A DNA stretch of 64,000 bases, taken from positions 62,001-126,000 of the forward strand of contig NZ_JXUW01000006.1 in NCBI RefSeq assembly GCF_000949255.1. Reading direction: 5' to 3'. Below are positions 46,475 to 54,987 of this stretch, piece after piece (position 1 is the stretch's first letter; every line of letters begins with the position of its first letter). A program made the translations under genes and the position numbers. This DNA is from Ferrimicrobium acidiphilum DSM 19497 (GTDB taxonomy: Bacteria; Actinomycetota; Acidimicrobiia; Acidimicrobiales; Acidimicrobiaceae). A model generated the notes under the pieces. The model did not search any database. It saw only the letters and a program-made list of their open reading frames with translations, and had not been told where the DNA came from.

Positions 46475-47858
46475 GAGAGCTCTCATTCATCGGTGGCGTA
46501 TAGCATGGGTGCTTACCATCGGTATTGAGTTAGCTGTAATACTAGCTGCACTTGGTTCCGGTTACTTTGTCTACTCCTTAGTCCGCAGCACTCTAATCAA
46601 GCAGGGAATTAGCGGGGTTGAGGTTTCTGCAAGAGCTGCAGCCGCCAAACTAAGGTCTGAATATAGTTCTCATCCCACCAAGGCACCGGTCGAGGATTTG
46701 GCGTACCTTACAGTCTCTGGTGACCAGTATGTCCTCCTCACTACCAGTCGAGGACACTTAGTAGGTGCGAGTGGAACGAGGCCACCGGCGTCACCTCTTG
46801 GAGGGTGGGCTAGCGTGGGAACATCAGGATGGTTGCAGTTTGGTAGCATTCCGTACCTTTATGCATCTGCTCCGATTCTTGTCGGCAGCTCCAATTTGCG
46901 GCTCATTGTTGCCGAGAGTCAGAGCCATCTTGCTTCACTTCTCTCCACATTACGGATTGCGCTAGTGCTTGGTGGTCTGGTACTGATAATGAGTACGCTA
47001 GCTGCCATCTCGGTCATTGTGCGTCGGGTTGCGGATCCCTTGTTGGAACTTGAGGAGGTCGCGAGAACCGTGACGTTGAACGTGAATGAGGCTGCGTTTG
47101 CCAGTATTGATTCGCGGTTAGCTGAAGTCCATTCGCTTGAGGAATCGTTCAGCAACATGCTAGAGCGATTGGGACGCACCCAGACGCGGGAACGTGAGTT
47201 TATCAGCAATGCGGCGCACTCTCTCAGGACGCCAATCCATGTAATTCAGGGGAATATAGTTTCGCTTGGCCGCCTACTGAGTGAAGACCCGGATTTAGCA
47301 CGCCATGATCTTAAGATCTTAACAAGAGAGGTGCAGGCGATGGCTACCCTTGTAGATCGGCTGCTACAGCTCTCTAGGTCGGAGTCGGGTGTGCTCGCTA
47401 AATTGGAGCGTTTTGATCTGCAACTTTACCTCGACCGGATAGCTGGAACTCTGCGAGACTCCTGCATGCATCACGCCCTTCTATTTAGTACGCATGACTT
47501 GGACGCTCGGCCGTTTGTCATCTCGGATCCGGTGCTATTGGAGGTGGTGTTGAGAGTGTTGATTGAGAACGCCGATGCCTATGCAGAGGAAGATTCTGCG
47601 GTAACTGTTTATGTAGCAACTGCTGAAAATCTCTCTGATATTCGTATCGGAGTCCGTAACTACTGTGATCCAATACCTGTCTCTGTGTTGGACGAGCTCT
47701 TCGAGCGGTTCTATCGAAATGAGCAAGCGGCGTCCAGTGAGCACTATGGTCTTGGGCTCGCAATCGCAGATAGCATCGTGAGACGTATCGGAGCCAAATG
47801 GTTTATTGAAAGTCGTCCCGAGGGCACGATCTTCGCTTTAGATATTCCCAGCGGATAG
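46467..47858 (+). CDS. Sensor histidine kinase
   Basis: 463 residues. Membrane helices at about 12-37 and 163-187 bracket an extracytoplasmic sensor domain of about 125 residues. A HAMP-like linker follows (VRRVADPLLELEEVARTV), then the phospho-acceptor His251 in FISNAAHSLRTPIHVIQGN, then the ATPase part with N-box VLRVLIENADAYAEE and G-box HYGLGLAIADSIVRRIG. The first ATP glycine box seen in most kinases (DxGxG) is weak: the stretch reads IGVRNYCDPIP. Forms a two-component system with the preceding regulator. Confidence 0.93.
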   Translation: MSKRALIHRWRIAWVLTIGIELAVILAALGSGYFVYSLVRSTLIKQGISGVEVSARAAAAKLRSEYSSHPTKAPVEDLAYLTVSGDQYVLLTTSRGHLVGASGTRPPASPLGGWASVGTSGWLQFGSIPYLYASAPILVGSSNLRLIVAESQSHLASLLSTLRIALVLGGLVLIMSTLAAISVIVRRVADPLLELEEVARTVTLNVNEAAFASIDSRLAEVHSLEESFSNMLERLGRTQTREREFISNAAHSLRTPIHVIQGNIVSLGRLLSEDPDLARHDLKILTREVQAMATLVDRLLQLSRSESGVLAKLERFDLQLYLDRIAGTLRDSCMHHALLFSTHDLDARPFVISDPVLLEVVLRVLIENADAYAEEDSAVTVYVATAENLSDIRIGVRNYCDPIPVSVLDELFERFYRNEQAASSEHYGLGLAIADSIVRRIGAKWFIESRPEGTIFALDIPSG

Positions 47859-47930
47859 AGGATGTGTGCATGAGTCTAATTCGTGTAGCGTTCCGGAAGT
47901 TCTCCGGAAGTTATCAGAAGTCGGCTGAGA

Positions 47931-48717
47931 GGCATGCACAAATGTTGTGTACGAACCGACTTCAAAACCGTTATCGGAACCAGTTTGGGTGGCGGTTGAT
48001 AACCGGTTAACCAATCGGGTGTGATTCGTACTTAGATGTCAGCAATCAAGTTAGCAGGAGTTCTGCCAGAGTCGTCGGGGAACGATGGATTGGGCCGGCA
48101 CCCATTGCTTTGGGTGCCGGTATTAACTCAACTGATATTTATGGCCCAGCTCTAGGCGGTGTAGGTATCTTGGCGTAGTCAGTCAACGAAGACAACGCCA
48201 GAGATGACCTCTGCGATACGTTCGTGACCGGTGATGCGCCGCTAGGACCTCTCAGCCTCGAGGCCCAGTTGGTAGAGCATTCCCATGGCGGTCTCGCTGG
48301 AGAAGGCACCCTGTACTTTGATGGTTCTATGACGGACCATGGAGAAGGTCGACTCGGTTAACTGGTATTGGATTACTTGTCCGAAGGTGTACCCAGTGCT
48401 CGGCGCCGAAGTCATAGAAGGCCAAGAGGGCATCGGTATCCTTGGTCAGGCAGTGAACGGCCTTTGGGTACTTGGCTCCGTACTTGGTCTCAAACGTGGC
48501 GATAGCCCGCCCTAGTCATCAGGCCCTTTGGCATGATCCCTGGTCGGAGACTTCCAAATCTCATGTATATCCTCCTTAACCTTTGGACACAGAGATTTGG
48601 GCACGTAGTTGGAAGATATTGGCCGTCTTGTGGAACCAGCAGCGTTGGTGCTTGGTCCCGGGATAGATGGCCCTTGACAACCGCCTAGGCCCATAACACC
48701 ACACCGGCGTTTCCATT
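47931..48717 (-). mobile_element. IS256-family relic with decayed transposase
   Basis: Reading the minus strand, fragments of a Mutator/IS256 transposase can be pieced together across frameshifts: RAIYPGTKHQRCWFHKTAN, then STFSMVRHRTIKVQGAFSSETAMGMLYQLGLEAE, then EVISGVVFVD with an internal stop, and LRQDTYTA ending at a TAG (48154-48152). The N-terminal half is missing. About 220 bases of the element's end (47931-48151) match the second relic at 52547. Not functional. Confidence 0.75.
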
Positions 48718-49017
48718 GTGAGGTGCAAGGCGGAGCTACTTGGTCTGGGTAGATCGCTGCGGCTGATCGGGAAGTATCTTAAGACTCGGCATAAGTTCAA
48801 TGGTATGACAGCGGCTCGCCCCGCCGAGCGAGCAGGAGTGTCCGATCGAACGGTCCTCGCGATCGAGCCAGGATCAGACAGCGGCAGCAGCGAGAAGCTA
48901 ATGCGTGTGTTATAAGTCTTCGGTCAGATGCCAAAATGGTCGCGGCGACCCACCTTCCCGACACGGATATCGGACCGCTACGCACCCACGAACATCTCGC
49001 TCAACAAGTAAGGAGGT
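48718..49017 (+). pseudogene. Decayed XRE-type HTH regulator gene
   Basis: The first frame encodes LIGKYLKTRHKFNGMTAARPAERAGVSDRTVLAIE, a recognisable helix-turn-helix, and stops after KLMRVL. In another frame the expected tail continues (MVAATHLPDTDIGPLRTHEHLAQQVRR, stop at about 49017). So at least one frameshift or stop separates the DNA-binding part from its end. It abuts the IS256 relic. Confidence 0.55.
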
Positions 49018-49129
49018 AACGGTGTTGCCTATGCCAGCTTCAATCGAAATGGCTGGGATGTTTGGAGCTCAAAAGGCCGTTGTCGGTCTATAGAGGGGCC
49101 TCCAAGCGTGCTATCATATCTGCTAGCAT

Positions 49130-49735
49130 GTGTACATGAACCAAGATTGGAATCACTTTGCTGGCGATTTGCTACGGCACTCCAGAAATCAAGCTGGGTT
49201 GACACAACGCGATCTTGCGGTGCAAGCAGGCGTTAGTGCTTCCGAAGTTGCGCGGATTGAGTCCTATCGGGTCCAGCCCAGCATTCCGGTTCTGGGCAGG
49301 TTGCTCGACGCTATCGGCTTGGGCGTTGTGTTGAGCGGTGAGTACGTCGATAATAGATCTAACGCAAGGGAGACCGCTGACTCCATTGGGCAGGCGCTTG
49401 CAGCAAATGATGAGCATCGGGCTTTCCTGACTTGGCTAGTTCTATTGGATGACTTAAAAGCGGTGACCTCTGTTCGCCTCGTCGAGCTGATACAGGATCC
49501 TCCGAGAACCACCGGCGACTCTCGGTATGATGCGCTCATAGCTGGATTAGTGGAGTACGTCTGTATGGCCAGAGGGATAGTTCCCCCCACTTGGGTAGAT
49601 GATTCGTGGAGAACTACTGAAGGCTGGTGCATATCAGGCATCTCAGATCTAGCAGAAATCGAGCGGAGGGAAAGCCCTCCACCTTTTTCGAAGCGAGGGG
49701 TCTATCTGGTTGAACAGAGTCTGAGCCGTGCCTAA
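49130..49735 (+). CDS. XRE-family HTH protein, putative antitoxin
   Basis: 201 residues (GTG 49130, or ATG 49136). N-terminal HTH: AGDLLRHSRNQAGLTQRDLAVQAGVSASEVARIESYRVQPSIPVLGRLLDAIG. The remaining 130 residues are a helical domain (AFLTWLVLLDDLKAVTSVRLVELIQDPP, YDALIAGLVEYVCMARGI) that may bind the partner. A possible -10 (TATCAT) lies about 20 bases upstream, with very short leader. The 3' end overlaps the nucleotidyltransferase gene by 8 nt, the usual layout of a toxin-antitoxin-type pair. Function by analogy only. Confidence 0.8.
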   Translation: MYMNQDWNHFAGDLLRHSRNQAGLTQRDLAVQAGVSASEVARIESYRVQPSIPVLGRLLDAIGLGVVLSGEYVDNRSNARETADSIGQALAANDEHRAFLTWLVLLDDLKAVTSVRLVELIQDPPRTTGDSRYDALIAGLVEYVCMARGIVPPTWVDDSWRTTEGWCISGISDLAEIERRESPPPFSKRGVYLVEQSLSRA

Positions 49736-50261
49736 CGAACCTCTAACACGAACAGACCTGATTGTTGTCTTGCATGAATTGGCAGATGCTCTTGATGCAG
49801 CGGGGATTGAGGCCCAGCTTTACATCGTCGGCGGAGCTGCGATGGTGTTAGGTTACTCAGCGCGAGACGTAACACGTGATGTGGACGCACAGTATTACCC
49901 CAAAAATGCTATCAATAACGTTGCCGCCGCTATAGCTAGGAGACATCACTTGCCAAATGATTGGCTAAATGACAACGCTGCTATGTTTATTTCACCAGTC
50001 AAGGATGATGAAAAACGTCGATTATTTCTATCCAAAGGAAGTGTGACCATCCAGACTGCCTCAGCGGAGGCATTGCTCGCGATGAAGATTAGGGCGAGTC
50101 GACCGCGTATGGATAATTTCGACATCGCATTCCTGTGTGAACATTTAGAGATCACCTCCATCGTGCAAGCAGTCGATCTCTATGAAACATATTACCCAGA
50201 AGATCGGTTGCCAAAATATGCGCTTACCATTCTGCGGGCTATTCTAAAATTGGACAAATAA
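49728..50261 (+). CDS. Nucleotidyltransferase-fold protein (DUF6036 / AbiEii-like), putative toxin
   Basis: 177 residues, GTG start. The nucleotidyltransferase hallmark is visible: YIVGGAAMVLGYSARDVTRDVDAQYYP, that is GG-x-A followed by D-x-D with the arginine-rich connection seen in this group. The tail LLAMKIRASRPRMDNFDIAFLCEHLEI carries the K..A.R.RD-like helix. Proteins of this fold act as toxins that add nucleotides to tRNA or other targets (MenT/AbiEii family). The overlap with an HTH gene supports a two-gene module. GC content is lower than in the housekeeping genes, consistent with acquisition. Confidence 0.78.
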   Translation: MPNEPLTRTDLIVVLHELADALDAAGIEAQLYIVGGAAMVLGYSARDVTRDVDAQYYPKNAINNVAAAIARRHHLPNDWLNDNAAMFISPVKDDEKRRLFLSKGSVTIQTASAEALLAMKIRASRPRMDNFDIAFLCEHLEITSIVQAVDLYETYYPEDRLPKYALTILRAILKLDK

Positions 50262-50828
50262 GCAGAGTATCTCCCCTTCCAAGATGAGACACACCCATGT
50301 TTATCAGGCTGACAACCCGGGAGACGATAGGTTATCCTCAGCTTCCATAAGTGCGTTCGCCTCTACGGACCTCGACGTTCGAGTCCGCGCAACTCTTTCA
50401 AAAATGAGGCATCTCTGACGCAACCGTCTCGCGTGCGAGCTGGCAAACTGCGTTTTCGTTAGCTCTGGCTCGATCGGCTCTGCTGTGACGTCAGCGCATT
50501 CAGCACTGTCAATCATGTCGTGTGTCACTCGTCCTCCTAGGGAAACGATTACGGGATCTGCTCCGCTATCGAAGTGTTGTTGTGGGACGGATCCTACCTG
50601 CGGAGTGTAGCCACCATTTTGTCGATAGTTCCCGAGGCGTCCGTGTTGACTGCACATCCCAACCAGTCTAGATAAACGCTGGTCAGAATGATGTCCGGAC
50701 AAGATGGATGAAAAGCCCTTAGACGACCCTCGCGGGTGCATGTATATACGCATGCACAGGTCAAACCGATCGCCGCACCGTGACCATTACGCCCGGATGG
50801 CTGGGTTGTGCGCGAACAGCAGCTAGTG
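50262..50828. other. Accessory intergenic DNA next to the ISL3 insertion
   Basis: A 149-codon minus-strand frame (50304-50753) exists, but it has no ribosome site and no family I know. Nothing else is supported. Probably relic DNA. Confidence 0.4.
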
Positions 50829-50836
50829 GTATAGTC
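50829..50836. repeat. Left target-site duplication of the ISL3 element
   Basis: GTATAGTC directly abuts the left inverted repeat and is identical to 52273-52280. Eight bases is the usual ISL3 target duplication. Confidence 0.9.
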
Positions 50837-52113
50837 GGCTCTATTGACATCCATGTGGATAAACTCGCCCTTTCATAAGGTAACTTCAAGTCAATCGGTC
50901 CACAAGCTAGCATCACCAGGGCCAGGGTAGCCTTGGCGGAGTGAAACCCATACGAGCGGGCAATGATTGAGCGAACTTTGGTGTTGAGTCCCTCGACCCT
51001 TCCATTGGATACCCCAAGTCTGATGGAGGCAAGTATCCCGTCTCGATGAGTTCGGATGGTCTTTGAGAGTCGGATGAAACTCGATAGTCGTGAGCGTGAG
51101 GCTCGCTTGCACCAGTGATCGAGCATCTCATTCACCTCGTCGATCTCGAGGTCGCCAGCGAAGATCGCCCGTAGGGATTCCTTCATCTCATAAGCCCGCC
51201 ATAGGGCTCCCCCTCGTTGTTTGATGGCTAAGAGGGCTAGTCCTTGACGCTTGGTTAGGGTTCCTGGATTCTTCAACAGTGCCCACCTTGCCCCGGCGAA
51301 CTTACGGGCAAAGGTAGGAGATGGGAGCTTTCTCATCTCCCGCCAAAGGTCTTTGCGTACCTCCTCTAGGGCCTCGGTTCCCAACTTAACCACATGAAAT
51401 GGATCGAGACAGATCTCGGCGTTAGGTGCCTTCTCGCGGAAGGCCTTGGCAAAGGCTGGACCGAGATCCATGGTGGCTGCCTTGATCTTGGCAATCCGTT
51501 CTTCACCCAGGTCATCGAAGAATTCATCTAGACTCATTCGCACTTTTCCCCTCTGCCCCATAGACGATCTTGCCCGTCTCGTGATTGGTGACAAGCGTTA
51601 GGTAGTTGTGGTGTTTGCGATAACTGATCTCGTCAACTCCAAGAATGAAGAGGTTGTCAAGACGGTTGGGATCGAGCTCTTGGCGTGACGACTCGTTCAC
51701 AGATCGTTCCTACCGTGCGCCAGGCGACTCTGAGCAGTTTTGTCACCGTGGTCTTATCCATCTTGGCACATGCCCAAGCTACCAAGTGCTCGAAGTCCCT
51801 CGTAAACCGAGACTCCCCAACTGGTCGGGCAAATGGTACTGCCTTAAGTGATTACCCCGTGAGTTGGACACCGGAGTCGTCTTAGTTGGCACGAGAGCCA
51901 CGTCTGGTGAGTCCCGATGTCGAGGTGTCTCCAACGGGAGTCGAGCGTTCTCGTGTCATAACAGGACCGGGTCGTATAGGAGCATTTCGGGCATACCAAC
52001 CGCGATCGGGTAAGCCTGAGCTTTACCAGCAGTTCGTGTGGACGAACTAAAACCTCGACGACGGTGACACTGCGAAGCCCCAGCATCTGCTTAACTAGAG
52101 AGGTAGCGCGCAC
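50837..52113 (-). pseudogene. ISL3 transposase, frameshifted
   Basis: Begins at GTG 52113 with an N-terminal zinc finger (LVCPKCSYTTRSC, LRCPTHGV) and stops at 51844. The expected continuation appears in other frames: AVPFARPVGESRFTRDFEHLVAWAC, then NLFILGVDEISYRKHHNYLTLVTNH (first catalytic Asp). From about 51550 comes the long DDE segment MDLGPAFAKAFREKAPNAEICLDPFHVVK, ending LPYER near 50866. Four pieces in three frames mean at least three indels. The last frame has no stop inside the element and reads through the left repeat to 50761. Confidence 0.85.
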
Positions 52114-52174
52114 GGTTCTGAGCTCCTTTTTGATGGCAAACCAACACCAAATTTAGAGCTCAGAAACCGTGCGC
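52108..52174 (-). promoter_or_regulatory. Foldback hairpin covering the transposase start
   Basis: On the minus strand, GCGCACGGTTTCTGAGCTC (52174-52156) pairs with GAGCTCAGAACCGTGCGC (52125-52108) apart from one bulged base, with a 30-base loop. The 3' arm contains most of the AGGAG ribosome site and the GTG start (52113). RNA entering from outside the element would therefore hide the start. A transcript beginning inside the loop would not. Confidence 0.7.
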
Positions 52175-52272
52175 GTTTCTTATGCAGCTATTTCAGCCTC
52201 AAATACCCCCACTGAACTGGGGCTATGGATCAGATCCAGGCCAAATCTATCCACATGAATGTCAATAGAGCC

Positions 52273-52280
52273 GTATAGTC
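52273..52280. repeat. Right target-site duplication of the ISL3 element
   Basis: GTATAGTC, identical to 50829-50836, directly after the right inverted repeat. Confidence 0.9.
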
Positions 52281-52291
52281 TCACTGCCTAG

Positions 52292-52546
52292 GCGCGCGGC
52301 TGTCAAGGTGATTCTGTCGATGAATACGATCTTTACGCGCTATTCGCGATTGGATCTAAAGCGGTCGTTGCTATTGCATCATGGCAACGAGCTGCCAACG
52401 GGATCAACGACCTCGAATGGCATAAGGCACAACATGAGCGTTCACGATTGTTAGCCTACGATTTTCCTCTCTCGACAGCCATGCCGATCTCGCTGACATA
52501 CTTTATTCATCCAGAAGAGTACGCCTGGAATGTGGAGCACGCATGT
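52292..52546 (+). pseudogene. Fragment of an unrecognised gene cut by an IS256 relic
   Basis: An open frame of 85 codons without a start reads DEYDLYALFAIGSKAVVAIASWQRAANGINDLEWHKAQHERSRLL..., with protein-like composition. It runs into the end of the IS256-type relic at 52547, where it picks up foreign codons and stops at 52600. It looks like the middle of a once-longer gene. Family not recognised. Confidence 0.4.
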
Positions 52547-52870
52547 AGGCATGCACAGATGTTGTCTACGAACCGATTTCAAAACTGTTGTAGAAGCTAG
52601 TTTGGGTGCGGTTGATAATCGGTTGATTCCTCGGGTGTATTCGGTATCCCAATGTCATCAATCCAGGCAGTGGAGGATGTCTTGATCCGAGGCCAGGGGA
52701 CGATGGATCGGGCCGGAACTCATGTGGTTTTGTTGTCGGTGCTACCCCAAACTGATGGTTCTGGTCATCTCTAGGCGGTGTAGGTATCTTGGCGTACCCC
52801 GTCAACGAAGACAACACCAGTTATAACCTCTGTAATGCACTCATGACCGGTCTCCAGCCATAACTGCTTG
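52547..52870 (-). mobile_element. Second IS256-family relic (3' end only)
   Basis: Diverged copy of the element end at 47931. Both start GGCATGCACA and share blocks such as TTTGGGTG..CGGTTGATAA and the 26-base stretch around TCTAGGCGGTGTAGGTATCTTGGCGTA. On the minus strand it encodes the transposase tail EVITGVVFVDGVRQDTYTA before a TAG at 52773-52771. The rest of the gene is absent. Confidence 0.7.
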
Positions 52871-53117
52871 AACCGATAGTTTCGCCTGGCTAGCCAAGGA
52901 TAACTATTGCTAGTCCACTGAGATAACGCCATAAGGTGATGTTTTCAGCCAATGAGCTGCTCCGACTGTTGATTCATTTTACACTTCACCGGATCCATTA
53001 CGAGCGTGCGCAAGCGCTGTTTTAGTGCCATAATGGCTACCGCCACTAATACCTTGCATGGCCATGTCCTGTAAGTCATGGCTTTGCTAGCGCATCGTGT
53101 GACGCAGAACAACCAAG

Positions 53118-53453
53118 CTAGCGCAACTCGTCGGGCCACCAATCGGGCAGAGCATCCGCAGGGATGAGTCGTCTCCCGTTGCCACCAGACCATCGGGGTG
53201 TCTCGTGCGGTTTGTGTAAAAGTGCACAGGTCCAAAACCACTCAACGCGAGCGGATAGTTGAGCTGCCATAGCCGGATCGGCAACCCATTCGCGGATAGT
53301 GTCTGTGCCATAGGTCCCAAACAGCCAGCGCCAGTCGTCCACCGTACCGTCCTCCAACACGGTCTGAATGATGAGTGACTGATACGTCGCGGTGTCTAGC
53401 CGATCCGCGTGGTAACGATAAAACAGGCGTTGAATATCGTTCGGCAATCTCAT
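53118..53453 (-). CDS. Small partner protein of an AbiEii-type nucleotidyltransferase (DUF6922-like)
   Basis: 111 residues: MRLPNDIQRLFYRYHADRLDTATYQSLIIQTVLEDGTVDDWRWLFGTYGTDTIREWV. This matches the pattern I recall for a short helical family (labelled DUF6922) that regularly sits beside AbiEii-type genes. The ATG overlaps the stop of the nucleotidyltransferase frame (ATGA), so the two form a bicistron. In such pairs the short protein is thought to be the antitoxin or accessory; this is inference. It appears intact, while its partner is frameshifted. Confidence 0.65.
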   Translation of the reverse strand: MRLPNDIQRLFYRYHADRLDTATYQSLIIQTVLEDGTVDDWRWLFGTYGTDTIREWVADPAMAAQLSARVEWFWTCALLHKPHETPRWSGGNGRRLIPADALPDWWPDELR

Positions 53454-54165
53454 GAGTGGGGGCCTTTGGGGGACTTGGGTTGGTGTCGCGCAAGTGTGTC
53501 AATCCATTCCTGAACTAGTCTTTGCAGGTCCTGCTCGACAATGGTGAACGATTGTGGTTCTATCATCAGGCTTACTGCTTCGTCTTTATCCTTGTCGGCA
53601 AGATCGTGCGTGTATGTGAGTTGTTGTAGAAATAAGCGTGGTGAAAATGCATTCCCATAGGTGTGTTGCGCACGATCTATTATCTCATCAATGCTCATGA
53701 GTCCTGCTTTCATAATGGCATGTAAGTCGATGTAATCACGGGCTCGCGCATGCCTTCCTAGGGCGTAGGCTTTTTGCAAAGCAATGTCTTTGGGGTCTGC
53801 TACCGTGATGCCTCTCCAGGTACGAAAATCGAAGTCATGCGCGAATGGGTAAGCGAGCAAAGTAACTGAAACCCCGTCAAGTCTCCAATCGATTTGTTCC
53901 GGTGACTTATGTATCCATTCTACCCGTCTGAAGCGTTTCAATAAGTTGTCCAACTCCGGCGCTCCGGCAATACCTCTAGTGGGTGTAAGGTGAAGAAGTC
54001 AAAATCCTTTGAACGGCGATGACCTTTCTGTAAAGCTAACGCAGTCCCGTCAGATAGGTAGAACTTCTGCATAGGCAACCATGACGCTAGAGTGGAAGCG
54101 GTCTCTACTGCTCCGTCCATTAGTACAGATTCAATCATTGGACCACCCGCAAAACAGTGTACCAT
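53450..54165 (-). pseudogene. AbiEii/AbiGii-type nucleotidyltransferase toxin gene, frameshifted
   Basis: The N-terminal piece (54165-53938) has LPMQKFYLSDGTALALQKGHRRSKDFDFFTLHPLE, the AbiEii (DUF1814) signature with G-G/T-ALAL and D-F-D. The C-terminal piece (53953-53450) continues in another frame: LLKRFRRVEWIHKS, GITVADPKDIALQKAYALGRHARARDYIDLHAIM, the family's K..A...RARDYIDL helix. A single-base indel within the palindromic CCGGAGCGCCGGAG (about 53947-53961) restores the frame, so the break is recent or a sequencing error. Acts, if repaired, as a nucleotide-adding toxin or abortive-infection protein. Confidence 0.75.
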
Positions 54166-54258
54166 GTTGAATTCGCTGGACTTGAGCTGCTAGTGCTTGC
54201 CTATTCAATACGGTAGCAACCGGGTTCGTCGTCCACCTCCTGGAAGGCCTCTTGTTGT

Positions 54259-54283
54259 TGAACCACGACTGAGTCGTGGTTCA
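54259..54283. repeat. Perfect 25-bp palindrome
   Basis: TGAACCACGACT, G, AGTCGTGGTTCA: 12-bp arms around a single central base. Sits 28 bases before a second hairpin. Confidence 0.8.
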
Positions 54284-54310
54284 CGATCGCTGCATCCGAA
54301 ACTGCGTTTC

Positions 54311-54348
54311 CTTGAATCTCCCCGTCTGCAAGGGCGGGGAGATTCAAG
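54311..54348. repeat. 14-bp-stem hairpin of the IS200/IS605-end type
   Basis: CTTGAATCTCCCCG (54311-54324) and CGGGGAGATTCAAG (54335-54348) are perfect complements around a 10-base loop. Sequences of the GAATCTCCCCGC..GCGGGGAGATTC kind are commonly found at the ends of IS200/IS605-group elements. No tnpA or tnpB is present, so at most an orphan end. Confidence 0.65.
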
Positions 54349-54356
54349 AAGATCGC

Positions 54357-54847
54357 ATGATTCTTACGTGCCCGCATCCTGACGGGGTGATCGAACATTA
54401 TTACATCACACCGCAGCACTTAGCCAGCCTAGCTGAGGACGGAACCATTATCTTTGCAGGCCTCACAAAGGACATGTCCACGCATTGGTGCGTGAACTCT
54501 TCGGGGCAGGAGCCCCGTTTCGGGTATTAGTCGTTCTCGACGAGTACCTTCGTGATGAGTACAGCAATGTCGATGTTCCTCGCGTAAGCATTTGGCTTCG
54601 AGGGCGACTACTGCCCACTCGTGAGCGCCACGATGACGAAGTTAGGCTCGAGGGCGGTGCCCACATCATTGCAGGTGGTTTTACCGGAGAAGGCGGTTCC
54701 GAGACGAACCATTCGCCCGACTTCTATCGAGGAACCGTATTGGAAGTTGATGGAGTGAGTCTGTTCTCCGGCAATAGTTCTGTCTTGTCGATTTCGGGCG
54801 TTATGCTTGTCGACCAAGCTACCCTACCAGCCATCCAGAAGAGGTGA
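54357..54847 (+). pseudogene. Frameshifted gene of unknown function
   Basis: The first frame (from ATG 54357) reads MILTCPHPDGVIEHYYITPQHLASLAEDGTIIFAGLTKDMSTH and ends at 54530. The second (from within 54485) continues RELFGAGAPFRVLVVLDEYLRDEYSNVDVPRVSIWLRGRLLP and ends at 54847. Both halves are protein-like and join naturally near 54480 if one base is added or lost. Alternatively these are two real genes, but the second has no start signal. Family not recognised. Confidence 0.45.
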
Positions 54848-54987
54848 ACGAGCTAGATGTATAGTTCAAGGCACTGCACGATCTGATCTGTTATTGCATC
54901 TAGGCGAACCGAGATAACGTCTGATATGGCATCTGCTTTACCGCGAGTACATGCCACTACGATGAGCCTGTACAGAAGGATCGATGT

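Larger units (their letters stand above)
50837..52272 (-). mobile_element. ISL3-family insertion sequence, 1436 bp
   Basis: Bounded by terminal inverted repeats GGCTCTATTGACATCCATGT... (50837-50860) and its complement (52249-52272), 24 bp with one mismatch, and by perfect 8-bp duplications GTATAGTC. The single gene on the minus strand encodes an ISL3 transposase (zinc-finger N-terminus, DDE domain) split by several frameshifts. Confidence 0.92.

Noticed and set aside
50304-50753. 149-codon minus-strand gene beside the ISL3 element
   Set aside because: No ribosome site, no recognisable family, and overlapping alternative frames; kept only as intergenic DNA.
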